This document shows positions 12,487 through 23,408 of a DNA stretch of 64,000 nt, piece by piece. The notes under the pieces are model-generated. The model saw only the letters and a program-made list of their open reading frames with translations. It ran no database searches and was not told the DNA's origin. The number at the start of each line of letters is the position of its first letter. Positions within the stretch are counted from its first letter, which is position 1. The stretch covers positions 1-64,000 of the forward strand of contig NZ_MLFS01000016.1 in the NCBI RefSeq assembly GCF_002095485.1, read 5' to 3'. Made by a program: the position numbers and the translations under genes. Source of the DNA: Pantoea wallisii (GTDB lineage: Bacteria > Pseudomonadota > Gammaproteobacteria > Enterobacterales > Enterobacteriaceae).

Positions 12487-12978
12487 ATGCGTCGTATTTT
12501 ATCGGTTCTGCTGGAAAACGAATCCGGCGCATTGTCCCGCGTTGTCGGGCTGTTCTCACAGCGCGGCTATAACATTGAGAGCCTGACCGTGGCGCCCACT
12601 GACGATCCTACGCTTTCGCGCATGACGATCCAGACCGTTGGCGACGAGAAGGTGCTGGAGCAGATTGAAAAACAGCTGCACAAGCTGGTGGATGTATTAC
12701 GGGTTACCGAGCTGGGGCAGGGCGCGTATGTTGAACGCGAAATCATGCTGGTGAAAATCCAGGCCAGCGGCTACGGTCGTGAAGAGGTAAAACGCAGCGC
12801 AGAGATCTTCCGCGGGCAGATTATCGATGTCACGCCAACGCTGTACACGGTTCAGCTTGCCGGCACCAGCGATAAACTTGACGCCTTCCTTAATACCGTG
12901 CGTGAAGTCGCGGAGATTGTAGAAGTGGCGCGCTCGGGTATCGTTGGCGTTTCACGCGGCGATCGCGTGATGCGGTAA
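12487..12978 (+). CDS. ilvH: Acetolactate synthase III regulatory subunit IlvH
   Basis: Small subunit that activates IlvI and confers valine feedback inhibition. It is 163 residues, the E. coli length. An N-terminal ACT domain ([23 protein letters not shown]) is followed by the ALS_ss C-terminal domain. The ATG at 12487 matches the family start and is preceded by AGAGGA overlapping the end of ilvI; an upstream in-frame start inside ilvI is rejected. Confidence 0.97.
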   Translation: MRRILSVLLENESGALSRVVGLFSQRGYNIESLTVAPTDDPTLSRMTIQTVGDEKVLEQIEKQLHKLVDVLRVTELGQGAYVEREIMLVKIQASGYGREEVKRSAEIFRGQIIDVTPTLYTVQLAGTSDKLDAFLNTVREVAEIVEVARSGIVGVSRGDRVMR

Positions 12979-13008
12979 TTGCCTGAAGTTACCATCACTT
13001 TTTTAGCT

Positions 13009-13034
13009 AACCCGGCGTAATGCCGGGTTTTTTT
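13009..13034 (+). terminator. ilvIH terminator
   Basis: AACCCGGC-GTAAT-GCCGGGTT followed by a run of T, about 30 bases after the ilvH stop. Confidence 0.9.
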
Positions 13035-13175
13035 ATTTCATGCGCTTGTGACGTTTGCTGATGAAAAGCGGTTGCTCAGCGTAGTGTTCTGCGGTTAGAT
13101 GTTACAAATGTTTTACCCATAGCTACTCTGCGGGCATTTTTGCCGCCCCGGGCTTATCAGAACGAAGGTGTCATC

Positions 13176-14186
13176 GTGAAACTGGATGAAATTGCGCGCC
13201 TGGCGGGCGTGTCGCGCACCACGGCCAGCTACGTAATTAATGGCAAAGCGCGGCAGTATCGTGTCAGCGAGAAAACCGTCGAGAAAGTCATGGCGGTGGT
13301 GCGTGAGCATAATTATCACCCGAACGCCGTTGCCGCAGGTTTGCGCGCAGGGCGTACGCGCTCGATTGGGCTGGTCATTCCCGATCTGGAAAACACCAGT
13401 TATACGCGCATTGCGAACTATCTGGAGCGCCAGGCGCGTCAGCGGGGCTATCAGCTGCTGATCGCCTGCTCAGAGGACCAACCGGACAATGAGATGCGCT
13501 GCATTGAACATCTGCTGCAGCGTCAGGTGGATGCGATTATCGTTTCAACCTCGCTACCGCCGGAGCACCCTTTCTATCAGCGCTGGATTAACGATCCGCT
13601 GCCCATTATTGCGCTGGATCGCGCGCTGGATCGTGAGCACTTCACCAGCGTGGTGGGGGCCGATCAGGATGATGCGCACGCGCTGGCCGCTGAATTGCGT
13701 CAGCTACCGGTGAAAAACGTGCTGTTTCTCGGTGCGCTGCCTGAGCTTTCGGTGAGTTTCCTGCGTGAAATGGGCTTCCGCGATGCCTGGCAGGGCGACG
13801 AACGCCCTATCGACTACATCTACTGCAACAGTTTCGATCGCGCCGCGGCGGCAACGTTGTTCGAAAAGTACCTGGAAGATCACCCGATGCCGGAGGCGCT
13901 GTTCACCACCTCATTCGGCCTGCTGCAGGGCGTCATGGATATCACGCTGAAGCGCGACGGACGTCTGCCAACCGACCTGGCGATTGCCACCTTTGGCGAC
14001 CACGAATTACTGGACTTTCTCGAGTGCCCGGTGCTGGCGGTAGGGCAGCGCCATCGCGATGTGGCCGAGCGCGTACTGGAGCTGGTGCTGGCTTCGCTGG
14101 ATGAACCACGGAAACCAAAACCGGGCTTAACCCGTATCCGGCGTAATTTATTTCGTCGCGGACAGTTAAGTCGCCGCACGAAATGA
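13176..14186 (+). CDS. cra: Catabolite repressor/activator Cra (FruR)
   Basis: LacI-family regulator of carbon flux that responds to fructose phosphates. The N-terminal helix-turn-helix ([20 protein letters not shown], residues 3-22) and hinge are nearly identical to E. coli FruR; the periplasmic-binding-protein-like effector domain follows ([14 protein letters not shown]...). The start is GTG at 13176, the same codon as in E. coli, with GAAGG eight bases upstream; the longer frame to 13140 has no support. Length 336 residues (E. coli 334). Confidence 0.96.
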   Translation: MKLDEIARLAGVSRTTASYVINGKARQYRVSEKTVEKVMAVVREHNYHPNAVAAGLRAGRTRSIGLVIPDLENTSYTRIANYLERQARQRGYQLLIACSEDQPDNEMRCIEHLLQRQVDAIIVSTSLPPEHPFYQRWINDPLPIIALDRALDREHFTSVVGADQDDAHALAAELRQLPVKNVLFLGALPELSVSFLREMGFRDAWQGDERPIDYIYCNSFDRAAAATLFEKYLEDHPMPEALFTTSFGLLQGVMDITLKRDGRLPTDLAIATFGDHELLDFLECPVLAVGQRHRDVAERVLELVLASLDEPRKPKPGLTRIRRNLFRRGQLSRRTK

Positions 14187-14191
14187 AGAGG

Positions 14192-14211
14192 CGGGCGGAA
14201 TGTTCGCCCGC
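14192..14211 (+). terminator. Hairpin after cra
   Basis: GCGGGCG and CGCCCGC form a perfect stem six bases after the cra stop; only a weak T-rich tract (CTTATT) follows. Confidence 0.6.
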
Positions 14212-14588
14212 GCTTATTAATTCCTCATTTATTAACCTGCAATCCACACGGCGTAAAAAAGCGTAAATAATCGCCATCTGTTCTAACAAAATAACTTACC
14301 GCGCTTTTTCCGATTGTTTACATCTTCAGCAGTCGCCTATAGCAGAGCCGGCGCCATCGTGCCGGACATCCTTTCAGAAATCCCCTAAAATGCAGCCGCT
14401 GTCGCATATTGAGGGAGAATAATCGCAGCGGCAAAACGGGGCTGATTTTTGTGCGTTATTTACGTAGCCCATTTTTTTATACTGTTATTCATCAGTTTAA
14501 TTTTAAATTTTCTCTGCATACTCCTCTTAATTCATTGCCCGCCAAATTTTCAACGGTGTAAAGAGTGATATTCACTTACCGTTGCGGC
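14212..14588. other. cra-mraZ spacer
   Basis: No coding frame or known RNA recognised. The second half (14450-14580) is AT-rich and leads into the mra promoter. A small CCGGC/GCCGG inverted repeat near 14348-14364 is too short to interpret. Confidence 0.5.
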
Positions 14589-14618
14589 TTGACAAGGATT
14601 TCATCGGCTCCGTAAACT
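14589..14618 (+). promoter_or_regulatory. mra promoter (Pmra) of the dcw cluster
   Basis: TTGACA at 14589-14594 and TAAACT at 14613-14618 with an 18-base spacer. E. coli Pmra has the same -35 hexamer and a similar -10. It would drive mraZ and much of the downstream division and wall cluster. Confidence 0.82.
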
Positions 14619-14624
14619 CGTTTC

Positions 14625-14659
14625 GTGGTAAAAAGTGGGATAAAGTGGTGAAAACGGGT
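14625..14659 (+). promoter_or_regulatory. MraZ-binding direct repeats
   Basis: Four GTGGK-like pentamers recur every ten bases: GTGGT (14625), GTGGG (14635), GTGGT (14645), CGGGT (14655). TGGG-type repeats with ten-base periodicity between Pmra and mraZ are the known MraZ autorepression site. Confidence 0.8.
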
Positions 14660-14679
14660 AACTGAGGGGTAGGACTGGC

Positions 14680-15138
14680 ATGTTCCGTGGGGCAACGTTA
14701 GTCAATCTCGACAGTAAGGGACGGCTGGCGGTACCAACGCGCTATCGTGAATTACTGCTCGCGGAGTCTCAGGGTCAAATGGTATGCACCATAGACCTCC
14801 ATCAGCCCTGCCTGCTGCTTTATACCCTGCCCGAATGGGAAATCATTGAGAAAAAGCTGGCCCGATTATCCAGCATGAATCCGAATGAGCGCCGCGTACA
14901 GCGGCTGCTGTTGGGTCATGCCAGTGAGTGCCAGATGGATAATGCAGGACGCCTGCTGCTGGCTAATACGCTACGTCAGCACGCGAGCCTGAGTAAAGAA
15001 GTGATGCTGGTTGGACAGTTCAATAAGTTTGAGCTGTGGGATGAACAGACCTGGTATCAACAAGTTAAGGACGATATTGACGCAGAACAGTCGGCTCAGG
15101 AGCCTTTATCTGAGCGGTTGCAGGACTTGTCGCTATAG
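14680..15138 (+). CDS. mraZ: Transcriptional regulator MraZ
   Basis: First gene of the dcw cluster, 152 residues as in E. coli. It has two tandem SpoVT/AbrB-like DNA-binding halves, each with the DxxxR signature (DSKGR, residues 11-15; DNAGR, about 87-91). It assembles as a ring and represses its own promoter through the repeats just upstream. It is followed by rsmH after a two-base gap. Confidence 0.97.
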   Translation: MFRGATLVNLDSKGRLAVPTRYRELLLAESQGQMVCTIDLHQPCLLLYTLPEWEIIEKKLARLSSMNPNERRVQRLLLGHASECQMDNAGRLLLANTLRQHASLSKEVMLVGQFNKFELWDEQTWYQQVKDDIDAEQSAQEPLSERLQDLSL

Positions 15139-15140
15139 CT

Positions 15141-16081
15141 ATGCAGGATAATTTTAAACACACCACGGTGCTGCTGGATGAGGCGGTTAACGGCCTCAAT
15201 ATCAGGGAAGACGGCATTTATATCGACGGCACTTTTGGGCGCGGCGGTCACTCACGTCTGATTCTTTCGCAGCTGGGCCCCAAAGGACAGCTTCTGGCGA
15301 TTGATCGCGATCCGCAAGCTATTGCCGCGGCAGCAGAGATTGACGACCCACGTTTTTCCATTGTGCACGGGCCGTTTTCAGCGCTGGCGGAGTACGTTGA
15401 AGCGCGGGGCCTCACCGGCCGGATTGACGGCGTGCTGCTGGATCTCGGCGTCTCTTCACCTCAGCTGGATGATGCAGAGCGAGGCTTCTCCTTCATGCGG
15501 GATGGACCGCTTGATATGCGCATGGATCCTTCACGCGGACAATCGGCTGCCGAGTGGCTGATGAGCGCGGAAGAGGCGGATATCGCGTTTGTCATCAAAA
15601 CCTACGGTGAAGAGCGCTTCGGTAAACGCATCGCGCGCGCCATTGTTGAGCGCAATCGTGAACAGCCGATGACGCGCACCAAAGAGTTAGCCGCAGTCAT
15701 CTCTGCGGCTATGCCGGTGAAGGACAAATTCAAACACCCGGCGACGCGGACCTTCCAGGCGATTCGCATCTGGATCAACAGCGAGCTGGAGGAGATCGAC
15801 ACCGCACTCAAAGGCGCAACGGCGGTGCTGGCGCCTGGCGGCAGATTGTCGGTCATCAGTTTCCACTCGCTGGAAGATCGTCTGGTTAAACGCTTTATGC
15901 GCGATCAGAGTCGCGGCCCTCAGGTACCGGCTGGCATTCCGATGACGGAAAGCCAGCTGAAAGCGCTGGGCGGACGTGAACTGAAAACGCTTGGCAAGCT
16001 GATCCCGGGCGAAGCGAAGTGCGTGAAAATCCACGCGCGCGCAGTTCGGTGTTACGTATTGCTGAAAGGACCGCGTCATGA
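15141..16081 (+). CDS. rsmH: 16S rRNA (cytosine-1402-N4)-methyltransferase RsmH (one apparent frameshift near C terminus)
   Basis: SAM-dependent methyltransferase acting on C1402 of 16S rRNA. The motifs [12 protein letters not shown] (SAM binding), [20 protein letters not shown] and [14 protein letters not shown] are intact. As read, the frame continues to 16091 with an unrelated tail from residue about 292 ([14 protein letters not shown]). Adding one base near 16017 (GCGAAG to GCGGAAG) restores the family ending [21 protein letters not shown], with a TGA at 16079-16081 that overlaps the ftsL ATG, and exactly 313 residues as in E. coli. I annotate the repaired end. Confidence 0.92.
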
Positions 16082-16398
16082 TTGGCAATGAGCGTCACAG
16101 CCTGCCCGGTGTTATCGGCGGCGACCTGTTGCGCTTTGGCAAGATCCCTGTGCTGCTGCTGATTGCGGTGCTGGTCTCATCCGTACTGGTTGTCACTACC
16201 ACGCACAAGACGCGTCTGCTGACGGCGCAGCGTGAGCAGCTGGTACTGGAGCGTGACGCGCTGGATATCGAATGGCGCAACCTGATTCTGGAAGAGAACG
16301 CCCTGGGCGATCACAGCCGGGTAGAACGGATAGCAACCGAAAAGCTGCAACTGCAGCACGTTGATCCTTCACAGGAAAATATTGTGGTGCAGAAATAA
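16078..16398 (+). CDS. ftsL: Cell division protein FtsL
   Basis: Bitopic division protein of the FtsQLB complex that activates FtsWI. It is 106 residues, against 121 in E. coli, because the E. coli N-terminal extension is missing. A short cytoplasmic tail ([17 protein letters not shown]) is followed by one membrane segment (residues about 24-42) and a periplasmic leucine-zipper coiled coil ([21 protein letters not shown]). The ATG overlaps the repaired rsmH stop as ATGA. Confidence 0.95.
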   Translation: MIGNERHSLPGVIGGDLLRFGKIPVLLLIAVLVSSVLVVTTTHKTRLLTAQREQLVLERDALDIEWRNLILEENALGDHSRVERIATEKLQLQHVDPSQENIVVQK

Positions 16399-16414
16399 GG
16401 AATCGCAGACCTCA

Positions 16415-18181
16415 ATGAGCGGCGCAGGCAAAACGCTGAAGTTACGAAAACAGGAAGATAAGGCCAGCTTTGTAAGCTGGCGTTTTGCGTTGCTGTGCGG
16501 CTGTATTTTACTGGCGCTGGGCGGGCTACTCTCCCGCGTGGCCTGGCTACAGGTCATCAGCCCCGACAAGCTGGTTAAAGAGGGCGATCTGCGCTCGCTG
16601 CGCGTGCAGGAGGTGCCCACCGCGCGCGGCATGATCAGCGACCGCGCAGGCCGCCCGCTGGCCGTAAGCGTGCCGGTAAATGCCATCTGGGCCGATCCCA
16701 AAGAGCTGACTGAGCACGGCGGCGTAACCGTGGATAGCCGCTGGAAAGCGCTGTCCGATGCGCTGTCGATCCCGCTCGACCAGTTGGCTGCACGCGTCAA
16801 TGCCAACCCGAAAGGGCGGTTCATCTATCTGGCGCGCCAGGTCAACCCGGCCATTGGCGAGTACGTGAAAAAACTCAAGTTGCCGGGTATCTATCTGCGC
16901 CAGGAGTCGCGCCGCTACTATCCGGCCGGTCAGGTCACCGCGCATCTGATTGGCTTTACCAACATTGATGGTCAGGGCATTGAAGGTATCGAAAAGAGTT
17001 TCGATAAGTGGCTGACCGGTGAGCCGGGTGAACGTACGGTGCGTAAAGATCGCTTCGGACGCGTAATCGAGGATATCTCCTCTGTCGATAGCCGTGCCGC
17101 GCATAACCTCACCCTCAGCATTGATGAGCGCCTGCAGGCGCTGGTGTATCGCGAGCTGAACAATGCGGTGGCGTTTAACAAAGCGGAATCGGGCACGGCG
17201 GTGCTGGTGGATGTTAATACCGGTGAAGTGCTGGCGATGGCGAACAGCCCGGCTTATAACCCGAATAATCTCAGCAACACGCCGAAAGATGTTATGCGTA
17301 ACCGCGCGATTACTGACATCTTCGAGCCGGGCTCCACCGTTAAGCCGATGGTGGTAATGACCGCGCTGCAGCGTGGCGTGGTCAAAGAGAACAGCGTACT
17401 GAATACCGTGCCGTATCGCGTTAATGGTCATGAGATCAAAGACGTGGCGCGCTATAACGAATTGACCCTGACCGGGGTTCTGCAGAAGTCGAGTAACGTC
17501 GGGGTTTCACGTTTGGCGTTAGCGATGCCCTCCTCAGCGCTGGTAGAGACTTACGCGCGCTTTGGCTTGGGAAAACCGACCAATTTGGGGCTGGTCGGGG
17601 AAAGTAGTGGCTTATACCCTCAAAAACAACGGTGGTCTGACATAGAGAGGGCCACCTTCTCTTTCGGCTACGGGCTAATGGTAACGCCGTTACAGTTAGC
17701 GCGAGTCTACGCAACCATTGGCAGCTACGGCATCAACCGCCCACTGTCAATCACCAAAGTTGACCCACCGGTCGCGGGCGAACGCGTTTTCCCGGAAGAC
17801 GTGGTGAAAACGGTGATGCACATGATGGAGAGTGTTGCGCTGCCCGGCGGTGGTGGAGTGAAAGCCGCCATCAAGGGCTATCGTATTGCCATCAAAACCG
17901 GTACCGCGAAAAAAGTCGGGCCTGATGGACGCTACGTCAATAAATACATTGCTTATACCGCAGGCGTTGCGCCTGCCAGCCGCCCTCGTTTTGCTCTGGT
18001 GGTGGTCATCAACGATCCCCAGGCCGGTAAATATTATGGCGGTGCGGTCTCTGCACCGGTATTTGGCGCCATTATGGGCGGTGTGCTGCGCACCATGAAT
18101 ATCGAACCGGATGCGCTACCCACCGTTGATAAAGACGAGTTGGTGAAGAACAGAAGTGAGGAATCAAGTGACAGATCGTAA
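16415..18181 (+). CDS. ftsI: Septal peptidoglycan transpeptidase FtsI (PBP3)
   Basis: Class B penicillin-binding protein for septal cross-linking, 588 residues as in E. coli. There is one N-terminal membrane anchor (about 24-44), a PBP dimer domain, then the transpeptidase. The active-site serine is residue 307 in GSTVKP; SSN (about 359-361) and KTGTAKK (about 494-500) complete the catalytic triplet. The ATG at 16415 ([13 protein letters not shown]) is chosen over the in-frame start inside ftsL because it gives the family length. It overlaps murE by 14 bases. Confidence 0.97.
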   Translation: MSGAGKTLKLRKQEDKASFVSWRFALLCGCILLALGGLLSRVAWLQVISPDKLVKEGDLRSLRVQEVPTARGMISDRAGRPLAVSVPVNAIWADPKELTEHGGVTVDSRWKALSDALSIPLDQLAARVNANPKGRFIYLARQVNPAIGEYVKKLKLPGIYLRQESRRYYPAGQVTAHLIGFTNIDGQGIEGIEKSFDKWLTGEPGERTVRKDRFGRVIEDISSVDSRAAHNLTLSIDERLQALVYRELNNAVAFNKAESGTAVLVDVNTGEVLAMANSPAYNPNNLSNTPKDVMRNRAITDIFEPGSTVKPMVVMTALQRGVVKENSVLNTVPYRVNGHEIKDVARYNELTLTGVLQKSSNVGVSRLALAMPSSALVETYARFGLGKPTNLGLVGESSGLYPQKQRWSDIERATFSFGYGLMVTPLQLARVYATIGSYGINRPLSITKVDPPVAGERVFPEDVVKTVMHMMESVALPGGGGVKAAIKGYRIAIKTGTAKKVGPDGRYVNKYIAYTAGVAPASRPRFALVVVINDPQAGKYYGGAVSAPVFGAIMGGVLRTMNIEPDALPTVDKDELVKNRSEESSDRS

Positions 18182-19655
18182 CCTGCGCGACTTACTGGCC
18201 CCCTGGGTGCCTGGCGCGCCGGCGCGTCCACTCCGTGACATGACACTGGATAGCCGCGCTGCGGCTGCTGGCGATCTGTTTATCGCCGTGGCGGGCCATC
18301 ATGCTGATGGACGTCGTTTTATTCCGCAGGCTATCGCGCAGGGTGTTGCGGCCGTTATTGCCGAAGCCGAAGGCGAAGCCAGCGATGGGGATATCCGTGA
18401 AATGCACGGTGTGCCGGTTATCTATCTGGCGCAGTTGCAGCAGCGTCTCTCTGCACTGGCCGGGCGCTTTTACCAGCAGCCTGCTGAAAAACTGAAACTG
18501 ATTGGTGTTACCGGCACCAACGGCAAAACCACCACAACGCAGCTGATTGCGCAGTGGGCCAGCCTGCTGGGTGAAACCAGCGCGGTGATGGGCACGGTGG
18601 GCAATGGCCTATACGGGCAGCTGGTGCCGACAGAGAACACCACCGGTTCGGCAGTGGATGTACAGCATGTTCTGAACGATCTGGTCGATCAGGGCGCTAC
18701 GCTGGCGGCCATGGAGGTCTCTTCGCACGGGCTGGTGCAGCACCGTGTGGCGGCGCTACCCTTTTCTGCCGCCGTGTTTACCAATCTGAGCCGCGATCAC
18801 CTTGATTACCATGGTGATATGCAGAGCTACGAATCGGCCAAATGGCTGCTGTTCTCTGAGCATCAGGTGGGTGAAGCCATTATTAACGCCGACGATGAAG
18901 TGGGGCGGCGCTGGCTGGAGAGATTACCGGATGCGGTCGCGGTCACGCTGGAGAATAACCTGCAGCCCGGTTGCCACGGGCGCTGGTTGAAAGCGACGGC
19001 GGTCAATTACCACGATGGTGGCGCGCAGGTGCGCTTCAGCTCCAGCTGGGGCGAAGGCGAGTTTGATAGCCGCCTGATGGGCGCTTTTAACGTCAACAAT
19101 CTGCTACTGGCGCTGGCCACGCTGCTGACGCTGGATTATCCGCTGGAGGCGCTGGTTGCCACGGCAGGCCAGCTGCAGCCGGTCTGCGGCCGCATGGAGG
19201 TGTTCAGCGCGCCGGACAAGCCGACGGTGGTGGTCGATTATGCCCACACGCCAGACGCGCTGGAAAAAGCGCTGGAGGCGGCGCGCCTGCACTGCAAAGG
19301 CCAGCTATGGTGCGTGTTTGGCTGCGGTGGCGATCGTGACAAAGGCAAACGTCCGCTGATGGGGGCGATCGCCGAGCAGTTCGCTGACATCGTTGTGATT
19401 ACTGACGATAACCCGCGCAGCGAAGAGCCCGCCGCCATAGTGAATGACATTCTGACCGGTCTGCTCGATCCGGGCCGCGCCCGCGTGGTTGCTGGCCGCG
19501 CGCAGGCCGTTACCCACGCGGTAATGCAGGCAAAAGCTGACGATATCGTGCTGGTTGCCGGTAAAGGCCACGAAGATTACCAGATTATCGGCAACCGCCG
19601 CCTTGATTACTCCGACCGCGCTACCGTCGCCCGCTTACTGGGGGTGATGGCATGA
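18168..19655 (+). CDS. murE: UDP-MurNAc-tripeptide synthetase MurE
   Basis: Adds meso-diaminopimelate to UDP-MurNAc-L-Ala-D-Glu. It is 495 residues, the E. coli length, from a GTG at 18168 preceded by TGAGGA. The Mur-ligase P-loop [12 protein letters not shown] (about residues 110-121) and the DNPRSEEP motif (about 410-417), which selects diaminopimelate over lysine, are present. The stop overlaps murF by four bases. Confidence 0.97.
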   Translation: MTDRNLRDLLAPWVPGAPARPLRDMTLDSRAAAAGDLFIAVAGHHADGRRFIPQAIAQGVAAVIAEAEGEASDGDIREMHGVPVIYLAQLQQRLSALAGRFYQQPAEKLKLIGVTGTNGKTTTTQLIAQWASLLGETSAVMGTVGNGLYGQLVPTENTTGSAVDVQHVLNDLVDQGATLAAMEVSSHGLVQHRVAALPFSAAVFTNLSRDHLDYHGDMQSYESAKWLLFSEHQVGEAIINADDEVGRRWLERLPDAVAVTLENNLQPGCHGRWLKATAVNYHDGGAQVRFSSSWGEGEFDSRLMGAFNVNNLLLALATLLTLDYPLEALVATAGQLQPVCGRMEVFSAPDKPTVVVDYAHTPDALEKALEAARLHCKGQLWCVFGCGGDRDKGKRPLMGAIAEQFADIVVITDDNPRSEEPAAIVNDILTGLLDPGRARVVAGRAQAVTHAVMQAKADDIVLVAGKGHEDYQIIGNRRLDYSDRATVARLLGVMA

Positions 19656-21013
19656 TCCCGATTACTCTGCAAACCCTGGCCGACATCAGCGGCGGTGAGC
19701 TGCTGGGTGACAATTTGACGATTGCCGAGGTCACCACCGATACGCGCAACGTTACTCACGGCAGCCTGTTTGTGGCGCTGGTTGGTGAGCGCTTTGACGC
19801 GCACGATTTTGCCAGCGATGCGATCGCCCGTGGCGCGCAGGCGCTGTTAGTGAGCAAGCGCTTAGCAGTTGATGTGCCGCAGGTGAGGGTAGCCGATACG
19901 CGCATCGCCTTTGGTCAGCTTGCTGCCTGGGTGCGCCAGCAGGCGAAAGCCCGCGTGGTAGGCCTGACAGGCTCATCGGGTAAAACCTCCGTGAAGGAGA
20001 TGACCGCCGCGATTTTGCGCCAGTGCGGTGAAACGCTCTATACCGCCGGTAACCTGAACAACGATTACGGCGTGCCGATGACGCTACTGCGCCTGACCGC
20101 GCAGCACGATTACGCTGTGATTGAGATGGGCGCGAATCATCAGGGTGAAATTGCCTATACCACTAACCTGGTGCGGCCGGAAACGGCGCTGGTCAATAAC
20201 CTGGCCGCTGCGCATCTGGAAGGGTTCGGTTCGCTGGCGGGTGTGGCGAAAGCCAAAGGGGAGATCTTTGGCGGATTGCCGGTACACGGTACGGCGATCG
20301 TCAATGCAGACAGCAACGATCTTGCCAACTGGCAGCCGCAGTTTGCTGATAAAACCCTGTGGCGCTTCTCGCCGCAGCCGATGGCTGATGCGGAGTTCCG
20401 CGCCAGTGACGTTGTGCTGCGCGCCGATGCCACGCTGTTTACCTTACATACGCCTCGCGGTGACATCGCCGTCGAGCTGCCGCTGCCGGGGCGTCACAAC
20501 ATCGCGAACGCGCTTGCCGCCGCAGCGTTGGCGCTCTCTGTGGATGCGCCGCTCACTGCGATTCAACAGGGCCTTAAAACCCTGCAGCCGGTTCCCGGTC
20601 GTCTCTTCCCGATTCGTCTGGCGGCCAGCCAACTGCTACTGGATGACAGCTACAACGCTAACGTCGGCTCAATGACGGCCGCCGCGCAGGTGCTGGGCGA
20701 TATGCCGGGCTTCCGCGTGATGGTGGTGGGTGATATGGGCGAGCTGGGCGAGGAAGCGGCGTCCTGCCACCGCCAGGTGGGCGAAGCGGCAAAAGCTGCC
20801 GGCATTGATTGCGTACTGAGCACCGGTAACCTCAGCCATTTTATTAGTGAAAGCAGCGGTAAAGGCGAACATTTCGCCACTAAAGCAGCGCTGACTGAAC
20901 GTTTACGTACGCTGCTGTCCCAGCATCAGGACATCACTATTTTGATTAAAGGTTCACGTAGTGCCGCCATGGAGCAGGTAGTACAGAGCTTACAGGAGAA
21001 AGGAACATGCTAG
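19652..21013 (+). CDS. murF: UDP-MurNAc-pentapeptide synthetase MurF
   Basis: Adds D-Ala-D-Ala to the UDP-MurNAc-tripeptide. It is 453 residues (E. coli 452). The ATP P-loop is [14 protein letters not shown] (about residues 104-117), and the central Mur-ligase motif [10 protein letters not shown] follows. ATGA overlap with murE and a seven-base overlap with mraY indicate translational coupling. Confidence 0.97.
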   Translation: MIPITLQTLADISGGELLGDNLTIAEVTTDTRNVTHGSLFVALVGERFDAHDFASDAIARGAQALLVSKRLAVDVPQVRVADTRIAFGQLAAWVRQQAKARVVGLTGSSGKTSVKEMTAAILRQCGETLYTAGNLNNDYGVPMTLLRLTAQHDYAVIEMGANHQGEIAYTTNLVRPETALVNNLAAAHLEGFGSLAGVAKAKGEIFGGLPVHGTAIVNADSNDLANWQPQFADKTLWRFSPQPMADAEFRASDVVLRADATLFTLHTPRGDIAVELPLPGRHNIANALAAAALALSVDAPLTAIQQGLKTLQPVPGRLFPIRLAASQLLLDDSYNANVGSMTAAAQVLGDMPGFRVMVVGDMGELGEEAASCHRQVGEAAKAAGIDCVLSTGNLSHFISESSGKGEHFATKAALTERLRTLLSQHQDITILIKGSRSAAMEQVVQSLQEKGTC

Positions 21014-22089
21014 TCTGGCTGGCCGAACATTTGGTCGCATTTTATTCCGGCTTTAACGTCTTTTCCTATTTGACGTTCCGCGCCATTGTCAGCCTGCTGA
21101 CCGCTCTTTTCATCTCGTTATGGATGGGGCCACGCCTGATTGCGTGGCTGCAAAAGCTGCAAATTGGCCAGGTTGTCCGCAACGATGGCCCGGAGTCGCA
21201 CTTCAGTAAGCGCGGCACGCCAACCATGGGCGGCATCATGATTCTGACCTCGATTACCGTGTCGGTGCTGATGTGGGCCTATCCGTCCAACCCGTATGTC
21301 TGGTGCGTTCTGGCCGTGCTGATCGGTTTTGGCATCATTGGCTTTGTCGATGACTACCGCAAAGTGGTGCGTAAAGACACGAAAGGCCTGATTGCCCGCT
21401 GGAAGTACTTCTGGATGTCGGTGATCTCGCTGGGCGTCGCCTTTGCACTGTTTATCGCCGGGAAAGATACGCCGGCTACGCAGCTGGTGGTGCCATTCTT
21501 CAAAGATGTTATGCCGCAGCTTGGCCTGTTCTACGTGGTGCTGGCGTACTTCGTGATCGTTGGCACTGGCAATGCCGTGAACCTGACCGATGGTCTTGAT
21601 GGTCTGGCGATTATGCCGACGGTATTTGTTGCCGCCGGCTTTGCGCTGGTGGCCTGGGCGACCGGTAACGTTAAGTTCGCGGAGTATCTGCATATTCCGT
21701 ATCTGCGCCACGCCGGTGAGCTGGTGATTGTCTGCACCGCGATTGTCGGGGCTGGCCTCGGATTCCTGTGGTTCAACACCTATCCGGCACAGGTCTTTAT
21801 GGGCGATGTCGGTTCGCTGGCGCTGGGCGGCGCGCTCGGTACGCTGGCAGTGCTGCTGCGTCAGGAATTTTTGCTGGTGATCATGGGCGGCGTGTTTGTG
21901 GTGGAGACGCTGTCGGTAATTTTGCAGGTAGGGTCATTCAAACTGCGCGGTCAGCGTATTTTCCGTATGGCACCTATACACCATCACTATGAACTGAAAG
22001 GCTGGCCGGAGCCGCGCGTGATCGTGCGCTTCTGGATTATCTCGCTGATGCTGGTGCTGATTGGCCTGGCAACGCTGAAGGTACGTTAA
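21007..22089 (+). CDS. mraY: Phospho-MurNAc-pentapeptide transferase MraY
   Basis: Integral membrane enzyme that makes lipid I from UDP-MurNAc-pentapeptide and undecaprenyl phosphate. It is 360 residues, the E. coli length, with about ten membrane segments. The conserved aspartate motifs FVDDYRKV (about 115) and [10 protein letters not shown] (about 192), and the cytoplasmic [15 protein letters not shown] near the C terminus, are all visible. Confidence 0.97.
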   Translation: MLVWLAEHLVAFYSGFNVFSYLTFRAIVSLLTALFISLWMGPRLIAWLQKLQIGQVVRNDGPESHFSKRGTPTMGGIMILTSITVSVLMWAYPSNPYVWCVLAVLIGFGIIGFVDDYRKVVRKDTKGLIARWKYFWMSVISLGVAFALFIAGKDTPATQLVVPFFKDVMPQLGLFYVVLAYFVIVGTGNAVNLTDGLDGLAIMPTVFVAAGFALVAWATGNVKFAEYLHIPYLRHAGELVIVCTAIVGAGLGFLWFNTYPAQVFMGDVGSLALGGALGTLAVLLRQEFLLVIMGGVFVVETLSVILQVGSFKLRGQRIFRMAPIHHHYELKGWPEPRVIVRFWIISLMLVLIGLATLKVR

Positions 22090-22091
22090 TC

Positions 22092-23408
22092 ATGGCAGAC
22101 TATCGGGGCAGAAAGGTCGTCATCATTGGATTAGGCATTACCGGCCTCTCCTGTGTTGATTTCTTCCTCGCGCAGGGCGTCACGCCTCGCGTGATGGATA
22201 CCCGTGTGTCACCGCCGGGGCGGGATAAACTGCCCGGGCAGGTTGAGTGCCATGTGGGCAGCATCAACAGTGACTGGTTACTGGCAGCGGACCTGATTAT
22301 CGCCAGTCCGGGTATTGCCCTGGCGCACCCGGCGCTGAGTGAAGCCGCCGATGCAGGCATTGAAATCATCGGTGATATCGAACTGTTCTGCCGTGAAGCG
22401 CAGGCCCCGATTGTGGCGATAACCGGCTCTAACGGCAAAAGCACCGTCACAACGCTGGTAGGCGAAATGGCACGCGCCGCAGGCTGGCAGGTAGGCGTCG
22501 GTGGCAATATCGGCTTACCGGCTCTGACGCTGCTGAAAGCGCCCGCCCAGCTCTATGTTCTTGAGCTCTCCAGCTTCCAGCTGGAAACCACCTGGAGCCT
22601 GAAAGCGGCGGCGGCCACCATCCTCAACGTTACTGAAGATCACATGGATCGCTATCCGTTGGGTATGCAGCAGTATCGCGCGGCCAAGTTACGTATTTAT
22701 GAAAATGCCAGCGTCTGTGTCGTTAACGCAGACGATGGCATGACGATGCCGGTGCGCGGCGTGGATGCACGCTGCGTCAGCTTCGGGATTGATGTGGGTG
22801 ATTACCATCTCAATCAGCAGCAGGGCAGCACCTGGCTGCGGGTAAAAGGCGAGAAAGTGCTGGATACCCGTGAGATGAAGCTGGTGGGCCAGCACAACTA
22901 CACCAACGCGCTGGCGGCGCTGGCGCTGGCCGATGCGGTAAATATCCCCCGCGCTTCCAGTCTGAAAGCACTGACCACTTACGGCGGCCTGCCGCACCGT
23001 TTCCAACTGGTGCATGAAGCGAAAGGGATACGCTGGATTAATGACTCCAAAGCCACCAACGTGGGCAGCACTGAAGCCGCGCTCAATGGCCTGCAGGTGC
23101 AGGGTACCCTGTGGCTGCTGCTGGGTGGCGATGGTAAAGGCGCCGATTTCAGCGCGCTGGCGCACTATCTTCAGGGCGACAATCTGCGTCTGTTCTGCTT
23201 TGGTCGCGATGGTGATGCGCTGGCCAGTCTGCGCCCATCGATAGCCACGCGCACGGAGACCCTGCAACAGGCCATGGCGCAGATAGCGCCGCAGGTGAAA
23301 GCGGGCGATATGGTACTGTTATCGCCGGCCTGCGCCAGCCTTGACCAGTTCCGTAATTTTGAGCAGCGCGGCGATCAATTCGCGCAACTGGCGAAGGAGT
23401 TAGGCTGA
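22092..23408 (+). CDS. murD: UDP-MurNAc-L-alanine:D-glutamate ligase MurD
   Basis: Adds D-glutamate to UDP-MurNAc-L-Ala. It is 438 residues (E. coli 438). It starts with a Rossmann-like glycine pattern ([12 protein letters not shown]), has the P-loop [14 protein letters not shown] (about residues 110-123), and ends with the [10 protein letters not shown] substrate-contact region. Its last base is the first base of the ftsW start (TGATG). Confidence 0.97.
   Translation: MADYRGRKVVIIGLGITGLSCVDFFLAQGVTPRVMDTRVSPPGRDKLPGQVECHVGSINSDWLLAADLIIASPGIALAHPALSEAADAGIEIIGDIELFCREAQAPIVAITGSNGKSTVTTLVGEMARAAGWQVGVGGNIGLPALTLLKAPAQLYVLELSSFQLETTWSLKAAAATILNVTEDHMDRYPLGMQQYRAAKLRIYENASVCVVNADDGMTMPVRGVDARCVSFGIDVGDYHLNQQQGSTWLRVKGEKVLDTREMKLVGQHNYTNALAALALADAVNIPRASSLKALTTYGGLPHRFQLVHEAKGIRWINDSKATNVGSTEAALNGLQVQGTLWLLLGGDGKGADFSALAHYLQGDNLRLFCFGRDGDALASLRPSIATRTETLQQAMAQIAPQVKAGDMVLLSPACASLDQFRNFEQRGDQFAQLAKELG

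Noticed and set aside
14348-14364. CCGGC/GCCGG inverted repeat in the cra-mraZ spacer as a REP element
   Set aside because: Only five base pairs, single copy here, and lacking the rest of a REP consensus.
16547-17431. 294-codon reverse frame opposite ftsI
   Set aside because: Same reasoning: mirrors codon periodicity of ftsI and shows no family resemblance.
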